Shown here: positions 11,901 through 26,900 of the stretch, piece after piece
Layout: every line of letters starts with the position of its first letter
Position numbering within the stretch: position 1 is the first letter of the stretch
Assembly (NCBI RefSeq): GCF_018691265.1
Contig: NW_024881313.1
Span: 11,732,501 to 11,796,500, forward strand
Source of the DNA: Tyto alba
Taxonomy: Eukaryota; Chordata; Aves; Strigiformes; Tytonidae
Direction of reading: 5' to 3'
DNA: 64,000 bases
The notes under the pieces: model-generated
Databases searched by the model: none
What the model was told of the DNA's origin: nothing
Seen by the model: the letters and a program-made list of their open reading frames with translations, nothing else
Program-made: the position numbers and the translations under genes

Positions 11901-14900
11901 ATTGCATTCTTGTACGTGGGAACAGTTCTCAGTTCCTCTCTTTCACTGCAAGGGGATATTGCCAGTGATATTAATTTGTCGTATTTCTGATCTGATCGCC
12001 TATGCACAAACACTGTAACACATAATGTTTTATCAAATCTGTTAAGAAAGAACAGGGATGTACACCAGGGAAAAGGCACATCTGACTATGCATTCATTAG
12101 CAGTTTATTTTGAACAAAATAGTCTGTTACTGTTCATATTTTAGTTAGAAAGATAGTTAAGACTGAAGGAAAAACTAGAAGATAGAAATCACTAAAAATG
12201 ACTGGTTAGGTGTCTGATCTTAAGAGCCTATGAGTAACTAGAGCATATGCATGCCTTGCTTTATATCACAGATTTACTATTTATGTTTCCATTCTTCAGA
12301 TTTTTTATCACATTGGTCTTCCTCAGCAGAAGAGATACTTGGGTGAATCATAAAGTTTAGAATTGTGATTCATTGTTAAAGACAGCTCTGTTTCTATCTG
12401 TCTTGTATAATGAAGGTTTTGTTATAAATCATGTCAGTTTAAATGAACATGTCACAAAATTACAACATGGGTCAATGCAGAGGTAAGAAAATAAAAGGGT
12501 TTGGTGGGTTTTGGTTTTTGTTTAAAGAAAATATTTTCTTTAGAATTTTCTAAAGAACAATGTTTTTTAATTATTCATGCAAATGATGGACAGGTACTTA
12601 TATCTAAGCCTAAGCATAGTAACATAGCATTTAATACCTGAGCAGCAAATTCACTGTTGTAGTCATTAACCTTATTTCAGCAGGGCACATAGTCATGACA
12701 ATTGTGTTGAATTTTTATGATGAATGAAAATTTGTAGTCATATCGCTAGTAAAATGCCTTTTAACAGTGGATAAGCAGGGCAGAAATGTATTAAAGAATT
12801 GCAGCAACTTAAGACTTCTAACTTTCTTTTGTACAAAATCCACAAGAGAGGATATTTCAGGTGCATCAGTAAGGAGTTGGAAACTTCATTTTGACTCTAC
12901 CCAACAAGAACATGAAATGTAGAGAAAAGCCATACTTTACTGCAACAGCATTTATGTTGTATTTTCATAAGCTGTTTCTCAATTAACAAGAATAAATTGA
13001 CCAGATGTATCAATGAGTCACCTGAAACCCAAGAGAGAGAGACACAGAGTGTTGGCAAATATAAAATAGAAAAAAAAATAAATAAATACAGAAACTAGAA
13101 CGAGAGAGTAAATGCTTGATAAAGCCAGGCTACTAGTATATGATGGGGATGTGGGCTATGCAAGTCACTGAGAGGAACCTACTCCAGCTAGGATGTGAGG
13201 AGAATCATGGACTCTGGCAACTCTGTAAGAGTCAGAAATCAAAATCCCTTTATTGCTGATACAAGTGCGTTTATAAAACTTCCTAGCAACTGATCACACA
13301 TAAACAGAAGGCTTGATTGGTTATATGCATTCTTCACATACTGTTCACATGCCTAAGACTAACATTTGATTGGTTACTACCCCCTGTCCATAATACACCC
13401 GACAATTCATTAGCTACAAGTTAGCTACTGCTATCCTAAGCCTATTGGTTAATTAAATCTTACAAGCACAAACACAATGTTCTATACACTTTTAGCTCAA
13501 GGTAGAAAACTTTCCACTGTTTAAGAAATGACCAGATGTTTCCCATCAACCATAGCCTGGCATGTTTTCTTCAGGCAGAGCTCAGCATCCTTATCTTGTT
13601 TTTCTGCATTCCTGTTTGCTACACCCAAGGCTTCTGGCCAACGAAGGTCAAGATGTTCTCATCATTCACCAGCTGTACAGCACTCTCAGTTCTTCTTCAT
13701 CTTTTCGCATCCCTTTTGCGATATAGCCAAAGTCTTGCTCTTGTCCGACGTGGCCATTGTCCTCCAAAAACGATCCCACAAGGATGTACTAAAAGATACT
13801 TCTTTATATTTTTAAGGCTGACATTTGTTGGCACATAGATAACTTCAAAATAGTGTCCTGCTTAGTGAGATGGATTAATGTACGATGTTTGAAATTGTGA
13901 ACAACTTAGGCAGGTATGTGTTATGTTATGGTCATATCTTAAAAAAAAATCTGTGTTGGTAAACCTCAGCTCCAGTGACATCTGAAAGAACTTAGAAATT
14001 CAGTTCAAATTCCTTTTGAGTTGGATAGCAAAGCCTAGGAAACTTGCTAAAAAGGCTTGCTTTGCAAGTAGATTCTGCAGATCTAAGTAGTGCTTGTTGG
14101 ACTGCATCCCAATGCTGGTGAAGAGGACATGTAGCAGATGAGAAGCTCGAGTGCCCAAACTGCAATGGCCTAATCACATCATGATGTATATGGATGGATG
14201 CACATGGCAAGGGCTATCCCAGTGACCAAAAAGAAGTTTGCAAAAGGATGCACAGCCTGCAGTCCTTGCCACCATAAATCTTCCTCAGAGTTCTGTAGGA
14301 GGAATGGGATTAAAATCGTGAAATCTGACAGCATATTTTTTAATAGCAGGAGGAAAGTTATTTGTAAAATTTAAGCAGAAGCTTAAGGAACCTGGATGTC
14401 AGATAAAATATCTGGATAGCTGTACTTGATGTCGTTAGGAGCTGGCCATTATTAAAGAGCTGATCCCAAGCTTGCACTATTCTTCATTTGAAGTGCATAT
14501 GTAGAGTTATTTGAAAGACAATGGAGCAGGGAATCAGAGGAAGCTTCCCAGGATGGCTGGGAACACACGAGGAGGCCTTGCAGGCTTGTTTGAGCTGCGG
14601 GAAGGCTTGCAAGGAGAACTGGTGGTCAAAAGCCCTTTCCTCTGTGTCTAAGCATGGACAGCAGCCTCCCTCTCTGGGTATCACTTAGCGTGGTGAGAGG
14701 ATTTGCTTTCGTGGTGTTTTCACGCCCTTATTGAAAGCACAGGAAAGGAGAAAAAATCGTGAAGGAGTGCTACTCCTTCATGGAGCTATAAACTACGATT
14801 TTAATGTCTTCAAGACTTAACAGATGAGAAGGACTTATTGCCTGGTTCATATTTTAGTCACTGCAAAGGACAACGGGCAGCTTCAGGTTTTGTACTGAAG

Positions 14901-17900
14901 TAAGAATTTGGACAACAGTGCTCAGGAGCAGAACAAGACAGAACAAGATCCAGAATCTTGAGACAATTTTATTTGGCAAAAACACATTGTTATTCTCTTT
15001 GGTGTGTAAAGAACACCCAGGTTTGTATTTTCACAATATTATTGGCATATGTGTCTTCTTAAGATACTTCACGGTAGAAACATTTAATCATGGAGTGTCT
15101 AGTCTTTCATGTCCCACCGAAAAAAAAATAAGCATAGATGAAATCATAGCCTGGGCAGCATTGATAGTAGGGGTAAGAAAAGTTAGTGTGCTGAAATAAT
15201 TCTTGCCTTTCTAGAAATGAAACAGAATATTTCTGTTGTTAAAAATACTTAACAATTGAAAAAATGGTATCACAAGAGTGTTGTAAAACAAAGGATGCAG
15301 AGCACATTCCTATATAAAATAAATTTTAGATGTAGGGGTCACTGAATCTCACATCTGAGAGAAATCTCAGTGAAGTATACTAATGATGGTAACACTGGCA
15401 AGGTTTTTATACAAACCCACGCATAACAATACTTGTTAAAATGCAGTCTTAGTGTTTCCTTATGCCAACAGCAAATATATGAGCCTGTAGTCCCCTGTGG
15501 CCTGGTGGAAAAAATGCTATCAGATAAAGTTTTAATTACATCAAAGTCCCTTGTCTAGAAAATTTAGACTGCCATTTATTTCATACCTGTCTTCTGGGAG
15601 ATAATAATTGTTAAATACCAAAACAACTTAGTAAGTGAATGGTTTCCATGCTAAATTTGATTTTTCTCTTAGCTGTAGTCTTGTTTTATGTTTTCACTTA
15701 ACAATTACTTGGGCTTGCTTCAGTAATAGAAGAAGCATGCTCTTTCTGCTTACTGCTAATGTCTGTAATAAATACAGCGTGGTTGTAAAGGCAAAATAAT
15801 TAGTCTGGCACCTCGTGGCTTTGTAGTAGTTGAAGATACTTCTCTGTATAGTGAGTTAATCATTGATCTCGATGACTTTTACAGAGTATAATTAAAGAAC
15901 CATGGATTTGATCAGAGAGGCAGGGAATGAGTTTGCCCAAATTAGGTTGTGAGGAAAAAGTAACTCCACTAACAGGAAGAGCATTTCAGATGTCAAGTAA
16001 GACATTTACCTGACAAAAAAATAATGTATTAATGGAATGTATACAGTTGTCAAAATCCCTGCTATAAGTAATGGAAAAATACCCACTCTTCAAAAGCCAC
16101 AAGGAATATAAACCTTTCAAATTGATATTTGAATCTGTAGAATAGCAATAAGAAAATGGAATATAGAGCGAATCATCCAGATCTTGTCAGCTAGAAGTAA
16201 CATGAATAGTTATGGACAGCCACTGTGAAAATTAAGATTCAGGAATTGATTTAGTATGCCAGGCTGTCCTCTAATTTGTGTTGTTATTAAGGTGAAATAT
16301 TTAGGTCTCAAGAATGAAGTTTTCCTGCTTTGATTGCTACAGTGCAACTGACAGTTAATCTGGGAAAAAACCCTAAAGTGTTAATTCTCAGGGGAGCTTC
16401 TCACCTGGGTCTGCTTGATGTAAATTAGATGCACTGACATGAGTCTGAAAAAATTTATGACAGAGTGGATATCTGTCCACAGAATAATGTTTAATAACCA
16501 AGAAAGATGAGGGATTGAATGTTAGCTTTAGAAAAACTCAGTTTAACTAGAAAGAAAGAATCTTCTTCAGTGGACAGTGTTTATGGCCTGACAAAAGACT
16601 AGATGGAGAGTTAGTATCTAAAATAGGTATTAAACTTAAGAAGGTTATTAAAAGTTATTGGGTTAATCAGTGGACCGTCTTTCACCTCTCATCTAAGTTT
16701 ACTTTTCATTGTTAAAAATGGTGGCCTATATCTCCCTGAGAACTCAGTGAAGATAATGCAGTTAGTTTTGATGATGCATGCACGTGCCAAGGTCAAACTC
16801 AAAATAGAGGATTTCGGTTTGACCTCTGTGAATTTCCACATGGTAGAATTAGTCAGAACTGTGTTTTTACCCCAAGGAAAACAATGTGTGTTATTAGCAG
16901 AGAAGAGTATGACACAAAAATCCAAAACAATAACCTAGCTTTGTATTGGAAGATACTGGTTTGACTTGTGTTTTTCCAAAATATTTGTGTAATATTAGAA
17001 ATCCCATAGTAATGTATAGTTAACATATCCTTAAAATAGTTGTGTAGATTTTCAATTTTTACAAAATTGATTTTGCTCATTGAATCAGAATAATTATATC
17101 TGAAGAGAAAAAGGATTTCCTTGCATAAACTATGCAAATAATAGTAGGATTTGACAGAATAATTGTATTAGACAATGTACAGCTGGACAGTCCCTCAATA
17201 AGCACAACTTAATGCAGTACTGAGCCTATTACAAACAGTGCTGGCGGCCCTGCTCAAAAGGGCAGTCAAGGATCAGGGAAGTTGTTTGCTTAGTATCTCT
17301 GGAAAAACAAATATTCCTCTCTTTTACAATGTTTTACCACAGACACATAGCAAAACCAATTCACTTAGGACCTTTGGACGTGTTTTAGTAGGCCAAGAGG
17401 GTTGAAATGAACTATGTGGGTCATCAAGTTCAGCTTCCAGTAGTTATCATGAGATAGAAATTTAGTTTAGAACTGTCAGACAAAAAAGCTTTTTGTAGAA
17501 ATCATAGGTTGCTAAACCTTTACAATTTCCTTACAGCAATCTAAAAAAAAAAAAAAAAAACAAACCACCAAAACTTCCTCAACTATTATTCCTTTTTCCT
17601 CCAGGAGGAAATAGTCATTCATAACCAATTTTTTGTTTTATTTTGAAACTTTGTATTCAAACCCCATTTTTCTTCAACAGTTGAACTTGATTATGCCATA
17701 ATAGTTTGGTTTGTAAAATTTACATTTTTTTCAATTCACATACCAATAAAACAGTTATTGTCAGTACAATTGAAGTGCTATGCTTAAATTATGTAGTGGA
17801 GTGTAATATAAAACATTATATTCCCTCATGATATATTGTGTTTAGATGCAATGTTACTGCAACAATTGGTGACCCAAATTACTTTCAGTCATTATGGGAT

Positions 17901-20900
17901 ACTACATCTACTGTGTGCTGTCAGATGCCAAGAAGTATAAAAATAATTCTATTGTGTAAACAAACAACTAGAAGTTTCCAATCTCGTTACTGTATAAGTT
18001 TTATGTTGTTTCGGGCAAGGAAATAAAGTTAGATTTACTAAGCTTAGGTTAGAGTAATAGATAAGCAACCATCCTAAAATAAAATATTAATGAGAAACAA
18101 TCATAGAGCACTGTTAGACTATGTTAATGAAACAGCCCTATTCTTTGTAAATCCTTACGTTCTAACTGCTTCCTTTTGTGCCACCTGAATATTTATTTTT
18201 TCTTATAAGTAAGAAATCTCCATTCAGTACATGGCTATCCTGTTATAAGTAGTTGTACTCCTCGTTGTCTGATACTCCACCACTAGCAAACATGTTTTGT
18301 CCTTCAACCCTTTTTCAAGATTAAAAATTGCTGAAGAACATCAGGAAGCAATACTGTTGTGTTTAAGTGGTATCCAGAACTCAAATATGTTTCTAAATGT
18401 CATGTCTATCCCTTTTTCTAAAATACATGCTGCTGATAAAATTTTATAGCTTATACACTATTTAGCTACTTAAAATGGTATTACATTTTTAATGTCTGAG
18501 TTACAGTCTGTATCTGCAGGAAAAAATAATAATGTAATAAGTGGTATAACAGGTGTGGATAACATGGTGCAACCTTTATAATAATTACAGTTGTCTGCAA
18601 TATTTTTTTTTTCCCCCGGTAAGTCCCGATAAATATTAATTTAAACAGAATCTTTAAAAAGTCACAAATGTCAACTGTATTCATTCAAGGTATGACTGAT
18701 TGCAAATATTAGGTGGTTGTATAGCTATTCTGGGCTTTCAGTGTGATTTTGTGGTAGAATATTGTAAACTTACTAAATTGAATAGAGACATTCATGAAAA
18801 AAATGCTGAGTTGAACTCCATCCCTTTTTGCTTCCAGCAATTACTTGTCGAAGACAAGACGGAGGACAGGCTGACATCAGTGAATGCCTTAAATACTCTG
18901 GTCCATTACCATCCTTAACACAGACGTGCCAAATTCCCTGCCAAGATGACTGTCAGTTTACTAACTGGTCAAAGTTTTCTTCCTGTAATGGAGACTGTGG
19001 AGGAGTCAGGACAAGAAAGCGCACTCTTGTTGGTAAGAGTAACCAGATACATAATGCATCTTTTATTAATTATTGCTACTGTTTTGATTAAAACCTGCAC
19101 TGTTCTGAGGTTCCCTTATGACAAGAAAGCAACATTTGTCATCATGTCAGAAAGCACACCCAATGTCACTGCCATGCTCTATATGGTGGAACAAAAAAAT
19201 AACCCCTCAGGAGAATAAATAAATTCCTGACATATGTCTCAGATTCCTGATCATGGGGAAGTGGCTAGAGAGAAGATGGGAGAACATAGGAGGCCAGGAT
19301 TTCTTATAGATGGGGTGCACATAGTAAACAGCAAAGCAGGCCATTTCTTTTCCTGACAGGCAAGTCAGCATTGTCTGTACTTCTAGGGAGGTCAAAAATG
19401 AAAGCAGCAAAATTAATCAACAATCCAATCCAGTACAAGGAAACAAAATAAAAAAAAAAAAAGAAATTACCTGCATTTTTGTTGAGCCCTGTGTTATCTT
19501 TTCACAAAAAGGGGCACAACTGTTTGCTGTTTAAAAGGTTTTCACACTGTGTTTATTCCAAACCCTGATTCTGCACCCTGCTTCTGTATATAAAATGGGA
19601 AGAGAGCTTGGTGGGTTTTGGTTTATGATTTGTACAGAATTATGTCCTTGAGATTATCAATTTGTGCTAAGCATTTAACATAAATATTAAATATAAATAT
19701 AAGAGGCAGACCTTTGAGGTTACACTCTCAAGCAGTTTCTCAGATCTACAGCTCAAAATAAAGCAACTGTATTTTACTGGTAGTTTTCAGGCAAGTGTTG
19801 GACAATTTAGTGAATGCTGAAAATCATGTAACTCACAAACACTACCTGATTGGCTTAATGGTGTAAAAAGCTAAAGACCTTGGCATCTTCAGCATGATGT
19901 AGGTAGCATGAGGCACTCAGAGAAGTCTTGGGGTAGGAAATCTTTTCACATCACTCTCAAATCACTTTCAGTCCCAAGCAAGGTTAAACAACTTTAATTC
20001 TACTAAGATAAGAAACTAGATTTTGAAAACTGACAATGAAAACCAGAGTGTCCATCAACTCTAATAATTTGTCTTGATTTATGTGTGTTTTCTCAGCTAA
20101 GAGTTTAGGGAGCAAGTCTGCAATTTGGTTTTATTCCTCAGCAACCATGATTTCATGCACAAGCCATGTTTTACCAGCATTGTCCAACCAGACTGAATTC
20201 TTACCAGATTGAATTAGGTCTGTTTTCCTTGTTTGTTTTCCTTTTTTTTTTTTTTTTTTTTCCTTTTACACTGAACTGTAAAGAGAAAAAAAAAAAAAAA
20301 AGTTGAAAACCCCCTGGAGCTTCCAATAGAAAACCTTTTAATAAAAAATCTAGTGAAAGTGGATTATTTATTTATTTATTAAAAAAAAAAAAAAAAAAAA
20401 AAAAACAACTGGTAACAGACCAATCAACAATCACCTCTCCTTAACAGGATCAGGTGTTAACTCACTTGCATTCCTCTTCCTACTTCTGGTCTTGACTACA
20501 CCAGAACTCCCCTCTCAGATGGTGTTTTGGTGCATTTAGAATTACTATGGCAGCTGTGTGCTTTTCAGCCTCTTGCTATAGATGATCATTTTAATCCTTA
20601 AACTTTTGTTTATCCCTTTTGAACTTCTTAGTTGCAGTCTTGAATGTCAGATTTATGATTTAGCGAGTCCTTTCCATGGCTTAATGTTTGCTCTCCAAGT
20701 TCTTTGTGTTCTCCATTCTTCCATTGCCTTCACAGCAGCTCAGATCATCACATGAGGCAATATATTGCTTAATTTTCTGTCTTATTTCATGACACAACTA
20801 AGAATGCTCTTTGTGTAACTTGAAACCTCTTGAGGTTTTATTTAACAGTAAAAACTTTTTCCAGTGATGTCCAGACCTTTGCCACAAACTTATTTGTTCC

Positions 20901-23900
20901 ATGTGATGGACACCCTTCCACTTTGAAATATGTTTTTCTTCAACTTCTTTTAATCTGTTTTATTTGTGGGATTTTTTTTTTTTTGGTTAGTTGGTTGGTT
21001 GGTTGGGTTTTTTATTTCTTCTGCATGAAATGAAGATGAAAAAAATATGCCCTGCTTCTAAATTATAACTGAAACCTCAAGAGTGAGACTTGGCCTCTCT
21101 GACAGCACTATTTGCCAATTAGTCTGTATTGTCTGTGTTGGAGGAAAGCTAGCTAAGGGGGAGTGCCCATTAGCAGCCTCAGAAAGAATGTGGTAGGATC
21201 CAAGCCCTATCCCCCGCTCCATCCCCCGTAAATCAGACCTGTGGACAATGAATAATTCATGATCTTCAAGAAGGCTCAGTGTGACTGTTTTATAACTCCA
21301 GTGAACTTTATCCAAGGTTTTCTTCCACGAGGGAACAAATACCCTGACTAACAATATTTTTTATTTTAAAAACAAAGCAAAAAGAACAGCTTCTTTTACC
21401 ACACTATTAACACTTTGAGGTACTTTCCTGTCCTGAGTTAAGTTACACCTTCAAACTTGCTAAGGCTGTGGTATGTGCTTTACTGTATTCTGTGTGGCAA
21501 TGTGTAGCCCAGGCTAACACATAAAAATGACTTAGAGTGAATTCATAATTATGGTGAAAATGAGGAGAAGTGTGTTTTTAGTATGAAGATATGTTGTCAA
21601 AATAAAGATAAAATTTTCTTCAGGTACCTTTTTTCTATTCTAAATTCAGGCAGTAGTAAATACAAACACTAAGGGTGCTGCAAAGTTGTGGGTGGTACCT
21701 TGTTTTGAATAGCAAGGAAAATACTACAGAATATTAATCCACAGTAGTAACAAGCACTTTTAAAACTACTTCTGCAAAGAATTCTACATTAATATATATG
21801 ATCTGTCTATAATGAGATGGAAAATTGAGCAAACTTTACTAAAGAGAAGATTAAAAATAGATTTAATGGGAAGTGGGAGGTGAGTGGACGGCTGTGCTGA
21901 GTTGAGGAAGGATAACAAGGAGAGATCTGAAAAGAAACAAAGTCACAGAAGGAGCTTATTCTATTGGAAGGGAAGAACGGTGATTATTAGCAAACATACA
22001 ATAACAGGTGATGAAATTAAGGAATTCTGACATTTTGAAATAAGGTGCTACTGTAGCAAAGACACGTTACTTCCTTCTGCAATTTCCTTTAACTTGAGAA
22101 AGTTTTTTCCAGACACATTTTTTTTTATTGGACTGCACACTGCTGATGAAATAGGAGAAAAAGTGTATATTTGTTTAATCACTTTTTCAAACTGTAGTCC
22201 CCAAGCACTTCTATCCAAAGTACATATAAAAATATGGCTTTATTTTAAAAGATTTTACCTTTGTGCAAATTGTAGGCATCCATTACTTTAGAAGTTAAAG
22301 TTATTAACCTAAATAAATAAAGATTAATGTAAGTAGTTTTAGGCATGTGTATTTGATTGTAAGCACTTGTTACAGAAGTCTAAATGAAATTTTTGGGGTG
22401 ATGTAAACGAATACAAACTTTTTAAAATATTTATTTCTTCTTTCTAGGAAAAAGTAAGAAAAGGGATAAATGCAAAAATTCTCAGTTGTATCCTCTGATT
22501 GAGAATCAGTTTTGTCCATGTGACAAGTACAGTGCTCAGCCTGTGGGAAATTGGTCAGATTGTATTTTACCAGAGGGTAAACTGGAATCATTGCTGGGAA
22601 TGAAGGTACAAGGAGATGTTAAGGAATGTGGACAAGGCTATCGTTACCAAGCCATGGCATGCTATGACCAAAACAATCGACTTGTGGAAACATCACGATG
22701 CAACAGTCACGGTATTTAGAAACCTCTTTTCTTTCATGCCTTTACTTATCTGCTTTATTTCATTTAACATAATCTGTGCACAGGTAGAATTAGGAGGTTA
22801 AACTTTGTTGCTTAGGCTGCATTTTATCTCAAGGTACTTCCAAACCCAGAACACGTTTTTGCTGACTCACAAAATAGCAAACTTAATTTTTACTGATTAC
22901 TACAGTGCAATATTTAGAAGTAAAATCATGGTTAATTACTAACTAGATAAAGTAATATCTTGGTGTTTTTTCTGATAACTGTACCTGCAAAATTGAAAAT
23001 AAAGGTATTTCAAAGGGTCAGATCATCAAAAAATAAACAGCATAGGATTATTTTAGAAAGGCTGAAATTATTTCCACATATTCCTTAGATAGCTTTTATC
23101 TCCTTAAATAACCTTATCTCTACCGTTTGCTCTTCAGAAAATTCACAGGCATGCACTGACCTGAGTTTAACTGCACACACTATCTCTTTGTAATTGTCAT
23201 GTGTAAAATTAGGATGTTTAAAGACTTTATAATTGTATTCACATTCCTGCCGGAGGGAACAGTGTTCCCTTCATAAAATGGATGCATCTGTAATGTTAGG
23301 ATCAAAACTGGCACTTTCTGATTTTCAGTGATCCAGAAGTGTGCTAATTTACATCACTGGAGTTTTTGTGTTCATTTGTTTTCCTGCTTGCAGTGCAAAA
23401 TTGTATCTGAGCTATTGGTATGAAAAGCTAGCTGGATGCTAGTCTAAGTGCCATTAAAAGGTCAATGTAAGCTTAATTTGTATATGTATTTGATTTTCTA
23501 ATGTTAAAATAAGATAACAAATTTCATTTATTTACTTGGATAAAGTTAAAATATCTAATCAAAGAAATTAAATGACTTAAGAGGATTTTAATTAGCACTA
23601 TTAATTAATGTTTAGAGCTATGATAAATTTGAAACTAAATGTATCAAGCCAAGATGTAGCTGTAACATATCTTTGTGATTCAATGGAAAAGTGAGCATTC
23701 AGATTAATATCTCAAAGCAAAGCTGCAAGATAATTTTGTGAAGAATTTTCTCCCATATTGACTTTTATTCAAAATCATCTTTTGCTATAGATAACTCATA
23801 TTGAAATATAACTTTGTATAAATACATCTGAATGACAAACTCTAAATCCTAAGCTCTCATGGGACAGGAAATCTCTTTTTCTACTCTGAGCGTGTTCTTT

Positions 23901-26900
23901 AATTCTGTTCTCAGCTGTTTGGGTTGAAAGTCTGCAAAGATTTAGTTTTATTCTTTTGTGTAGTCTGAAGAGGATATGCTGCACTTGTTTAGTCTGAGAA
24001 GGACCACTTGCCATCTTTGTAGTACCAAAAGATGCAGATACATCTAACTACCAGCAGTTGTGTGAGCACAGATCTGCCTGGACTGGGTGGTAGTTGTCCT
24101 GAGGGAATTAGAAAGCTCCTCAGAAAGCTGGTAGGGAATGCTGAAAAAAGTGTCACAGAACAATCTGAATTGTTCAGAAAAATATCTGTTGATGCTTTTT
24201 AGAATTTATGTGACACTATCTTAGAAATTAGTATTCTTTCAGCATTAAGTCCAGAGTGACCTTTGGAAAGTGGAAAATTATAAAAGAATTTCAGTCTGTG
24301 GGAAACTAGAGGGACTGATGGCCTATTGCCAGTCAGTTTTCATTGACTTGAAGAATGGAGACTGTCAGGTTTTGTGTCAACGGCCAAGGGAGGATACATG
24401 AGGGAAGAAGCTGTCTGTCCAAGAGCAAATTATGGGTGTTGTATGTGGTAGGTAACAATCTGCTTGCAGTAGCTTGCAAAAAGAGGTGGGAACCCTTTCT
24501 TTGTGTAGATTGAGCATGGACATAGATGCTTTCAAGCCCTGATAGTGCACATCGAGGTACAATTACATTGCAAGAATCAGAGAGATATGAAAGATGAATA
24601 AAAAATGGAAAAAAAGTATATTTTCAACCATCTTTATTTACCCTGTTATAACTCTTCGTGATAGCAATTTCTAATCTAATGGACTTTACCAGTGATTATC
24701 ACCTACACTCACAGTGATCACAATGAATGATACCAGCAGAAAAGCTACTAACAATATATTGTTATACCTACTATAGCCAGAGCCACTGTTCACATGCTAT
24801 TAGTATTAGCAGACTCCAGAGACAACCTTCTCAAAACACAATATAGCATTTCTTTGTTTTCTTATTTCTTTCTACAGATCCATCACATTTTTCTCGCAGG
24901 AGATTTGAAGTCTTTTTTAGCTTTCTTTGTAAAGTGGGAATATTTGTGAGTCATTACTATATTCATTGTAGGTTTGGAAGCCTGAACCTTTTGTTTTTTT
25001 CAGGTTGTTTTATTTTGAATCCTTTAGATCAGTTTATGGAAGTGTCTGGTTCTTTGATTATTTTTTCCCCCTTTTTTCATTACCTGATTTTGATAGCGAA
25101 GCACAAAGCATCTGTGTGTGTTTTCTCATCAGTTCCGTTTGAGGGAGCAAGTACTTTCATCTTGGTCCGTGGTGTAGTGTGTGGGCAGATGAAGCTTAGA
25201 ACTGTTGTTGAACTAATCCTGCATTCCTTACTCTTCCTGACATTGTTTAACAGGAATTTCAGGTGTACAGGGAATGAGGTATCTAACCTAACTTTGATGG
25301 TAAGGAATTACACTCCTGCTAAGGAATATGTCAGTAAAATTATGGTTTCCTTTCCAGTAGCTCTTCTAGAACAAAAATCTGTTATTGATAGCTGTTTTAC
25401 ATACACGTAGTACAGACTATTTCTAAGGCTTTGTCATGGTTCTTGTCAGATTTGTTGTATAGGACTCTGTACGGCTGCCTTCTGCCTCCGATGTTTTGCT
25501 GTCAGATCCAGAGACCTGCTCTTCCCCTTGAGGGTACTGAGTAGTGTTGAACGCAATTTATTGTCTGCCTTTAGCATTTTGCCAGGTTTACCATGCTTTT
25601 ACAGATACAAGATATAGACATTTCACTCTAATTTCAGTATATGTTGGCTGCCTTTTCTGAATATCTGCTTTGTATTCATGGATTACATTCTGATGATTTG
25701 CTTTATTTTCCTCAACATGTATAAAATTCTGTTTGGCCAGTTAAATCTTATTTTATATCTTGCCAGTATTTATGATGTTTTTGTTGTTATTCTCATGCCC
25801 TCAGTGTATGACAGTTCTCCAGTTTAGTATCATCTCTAGATTTCAGTCTGCTGTTTGTTTTTATCTTTAAGAACAAACATAAAAGCTGTATTATGACAAA
25901 TCAGCAGGGGACTTCCCTGGTATCACAATAGTTACCCCACTTGCTAACAAATAAAAGTGCCTTGTAGCTTCCCATCAATCTGCTTTTAGTTTTTCAAGCT
26001 AAACTTGACAGGACTCATAATTCAAGCCTGCTTGGGTTATGTTTGTAAATTCTAAGAGTTGCTTATTTCCCTATGGAAATAATAACACTGAATTTTTCAC
26101 TAATTTTGTAAGCGATCCAAAGAAGAGTTGGGTTTGTCTGCTATTTTATATACTTTATTCAGAGATCTGTTTTTCTCTTAGTTCCTGTAAGTCTGTTAAT
26201 TCTTTTTCAGGTAGTAAAATATGTAATCACAGTTTTTATGGGATATGATTTGGCAAATTATCTTGGACCATTATTTAAGGGAAGATGTTTCCTGTGCAGT
26301 GTCTAGCTTTTACTTGAACTTTTTTTATCTCCTGATGCTATGAGATCACAAGTTGGGAAATGGGGATAATTGTACTTCTTCACCTGTGACAATATCCTAT
26401 AAATCTGACAAGAGGAACAAACTACACCCACACTGATGTTATTAATATATTATGGGATATGTTGTGTGATATGCTAAAATGGCACAAGAAACTCAAATTG
26501 TGAGACTGTAAAAAGTTTTATGTAAATACTGCCATGTAAATTTATGAGGCCATGAACAGGTCACTGTTGCAAGTCATGCTGTTTTGAGTGGGAGAAATCA
26601 GAAGACAGATCTGCTCTGCAGTGCTAAAAAATTCATAAGCTGTTTATTTTGCAAAATGTTGTGTCCTTATAATCAAAATTCAGTTGACTTACTCAGAAGA
26701 GGAAAGGTACACAGCAGCAGAAGAATAAATACTTAAGAGCTCTTTTTACTGCTTGACACATCTGATTTTAAAAAAAATTTTAGAAGAGTTAACTAACAGT
26801 TTCACAGACACCAAGAAGCTAAAGGTAGGATGCAACACAAGGAAGGCCCTAAATTAGTAAACCCATAAGAGGATTCTTCTGATAATCTTTGAAATTTTGG

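Larger units (their letters stand above)
8233..18837 (+). other. THSD7A: Intron 3-4 (10.6 kb)
   Basis: It holds an ancient antisense CR1 remnant (about 8725-9440), an antisense ERVK-like solo LTR (13196-13780) and T and A homopolymers at 10176-10192 and 17543-17560. The rest is AT-rich with no supported gene. Confidence 0.85.

Noticed and set aside
24934..25410. Longest + strand open frame away from THSD7A (158 codons)
   Set aside because: Composition is that of translated AT-rich intron; there are no domains, no homologue I recognise, no splice or promoter context, and it lies inside an intron.
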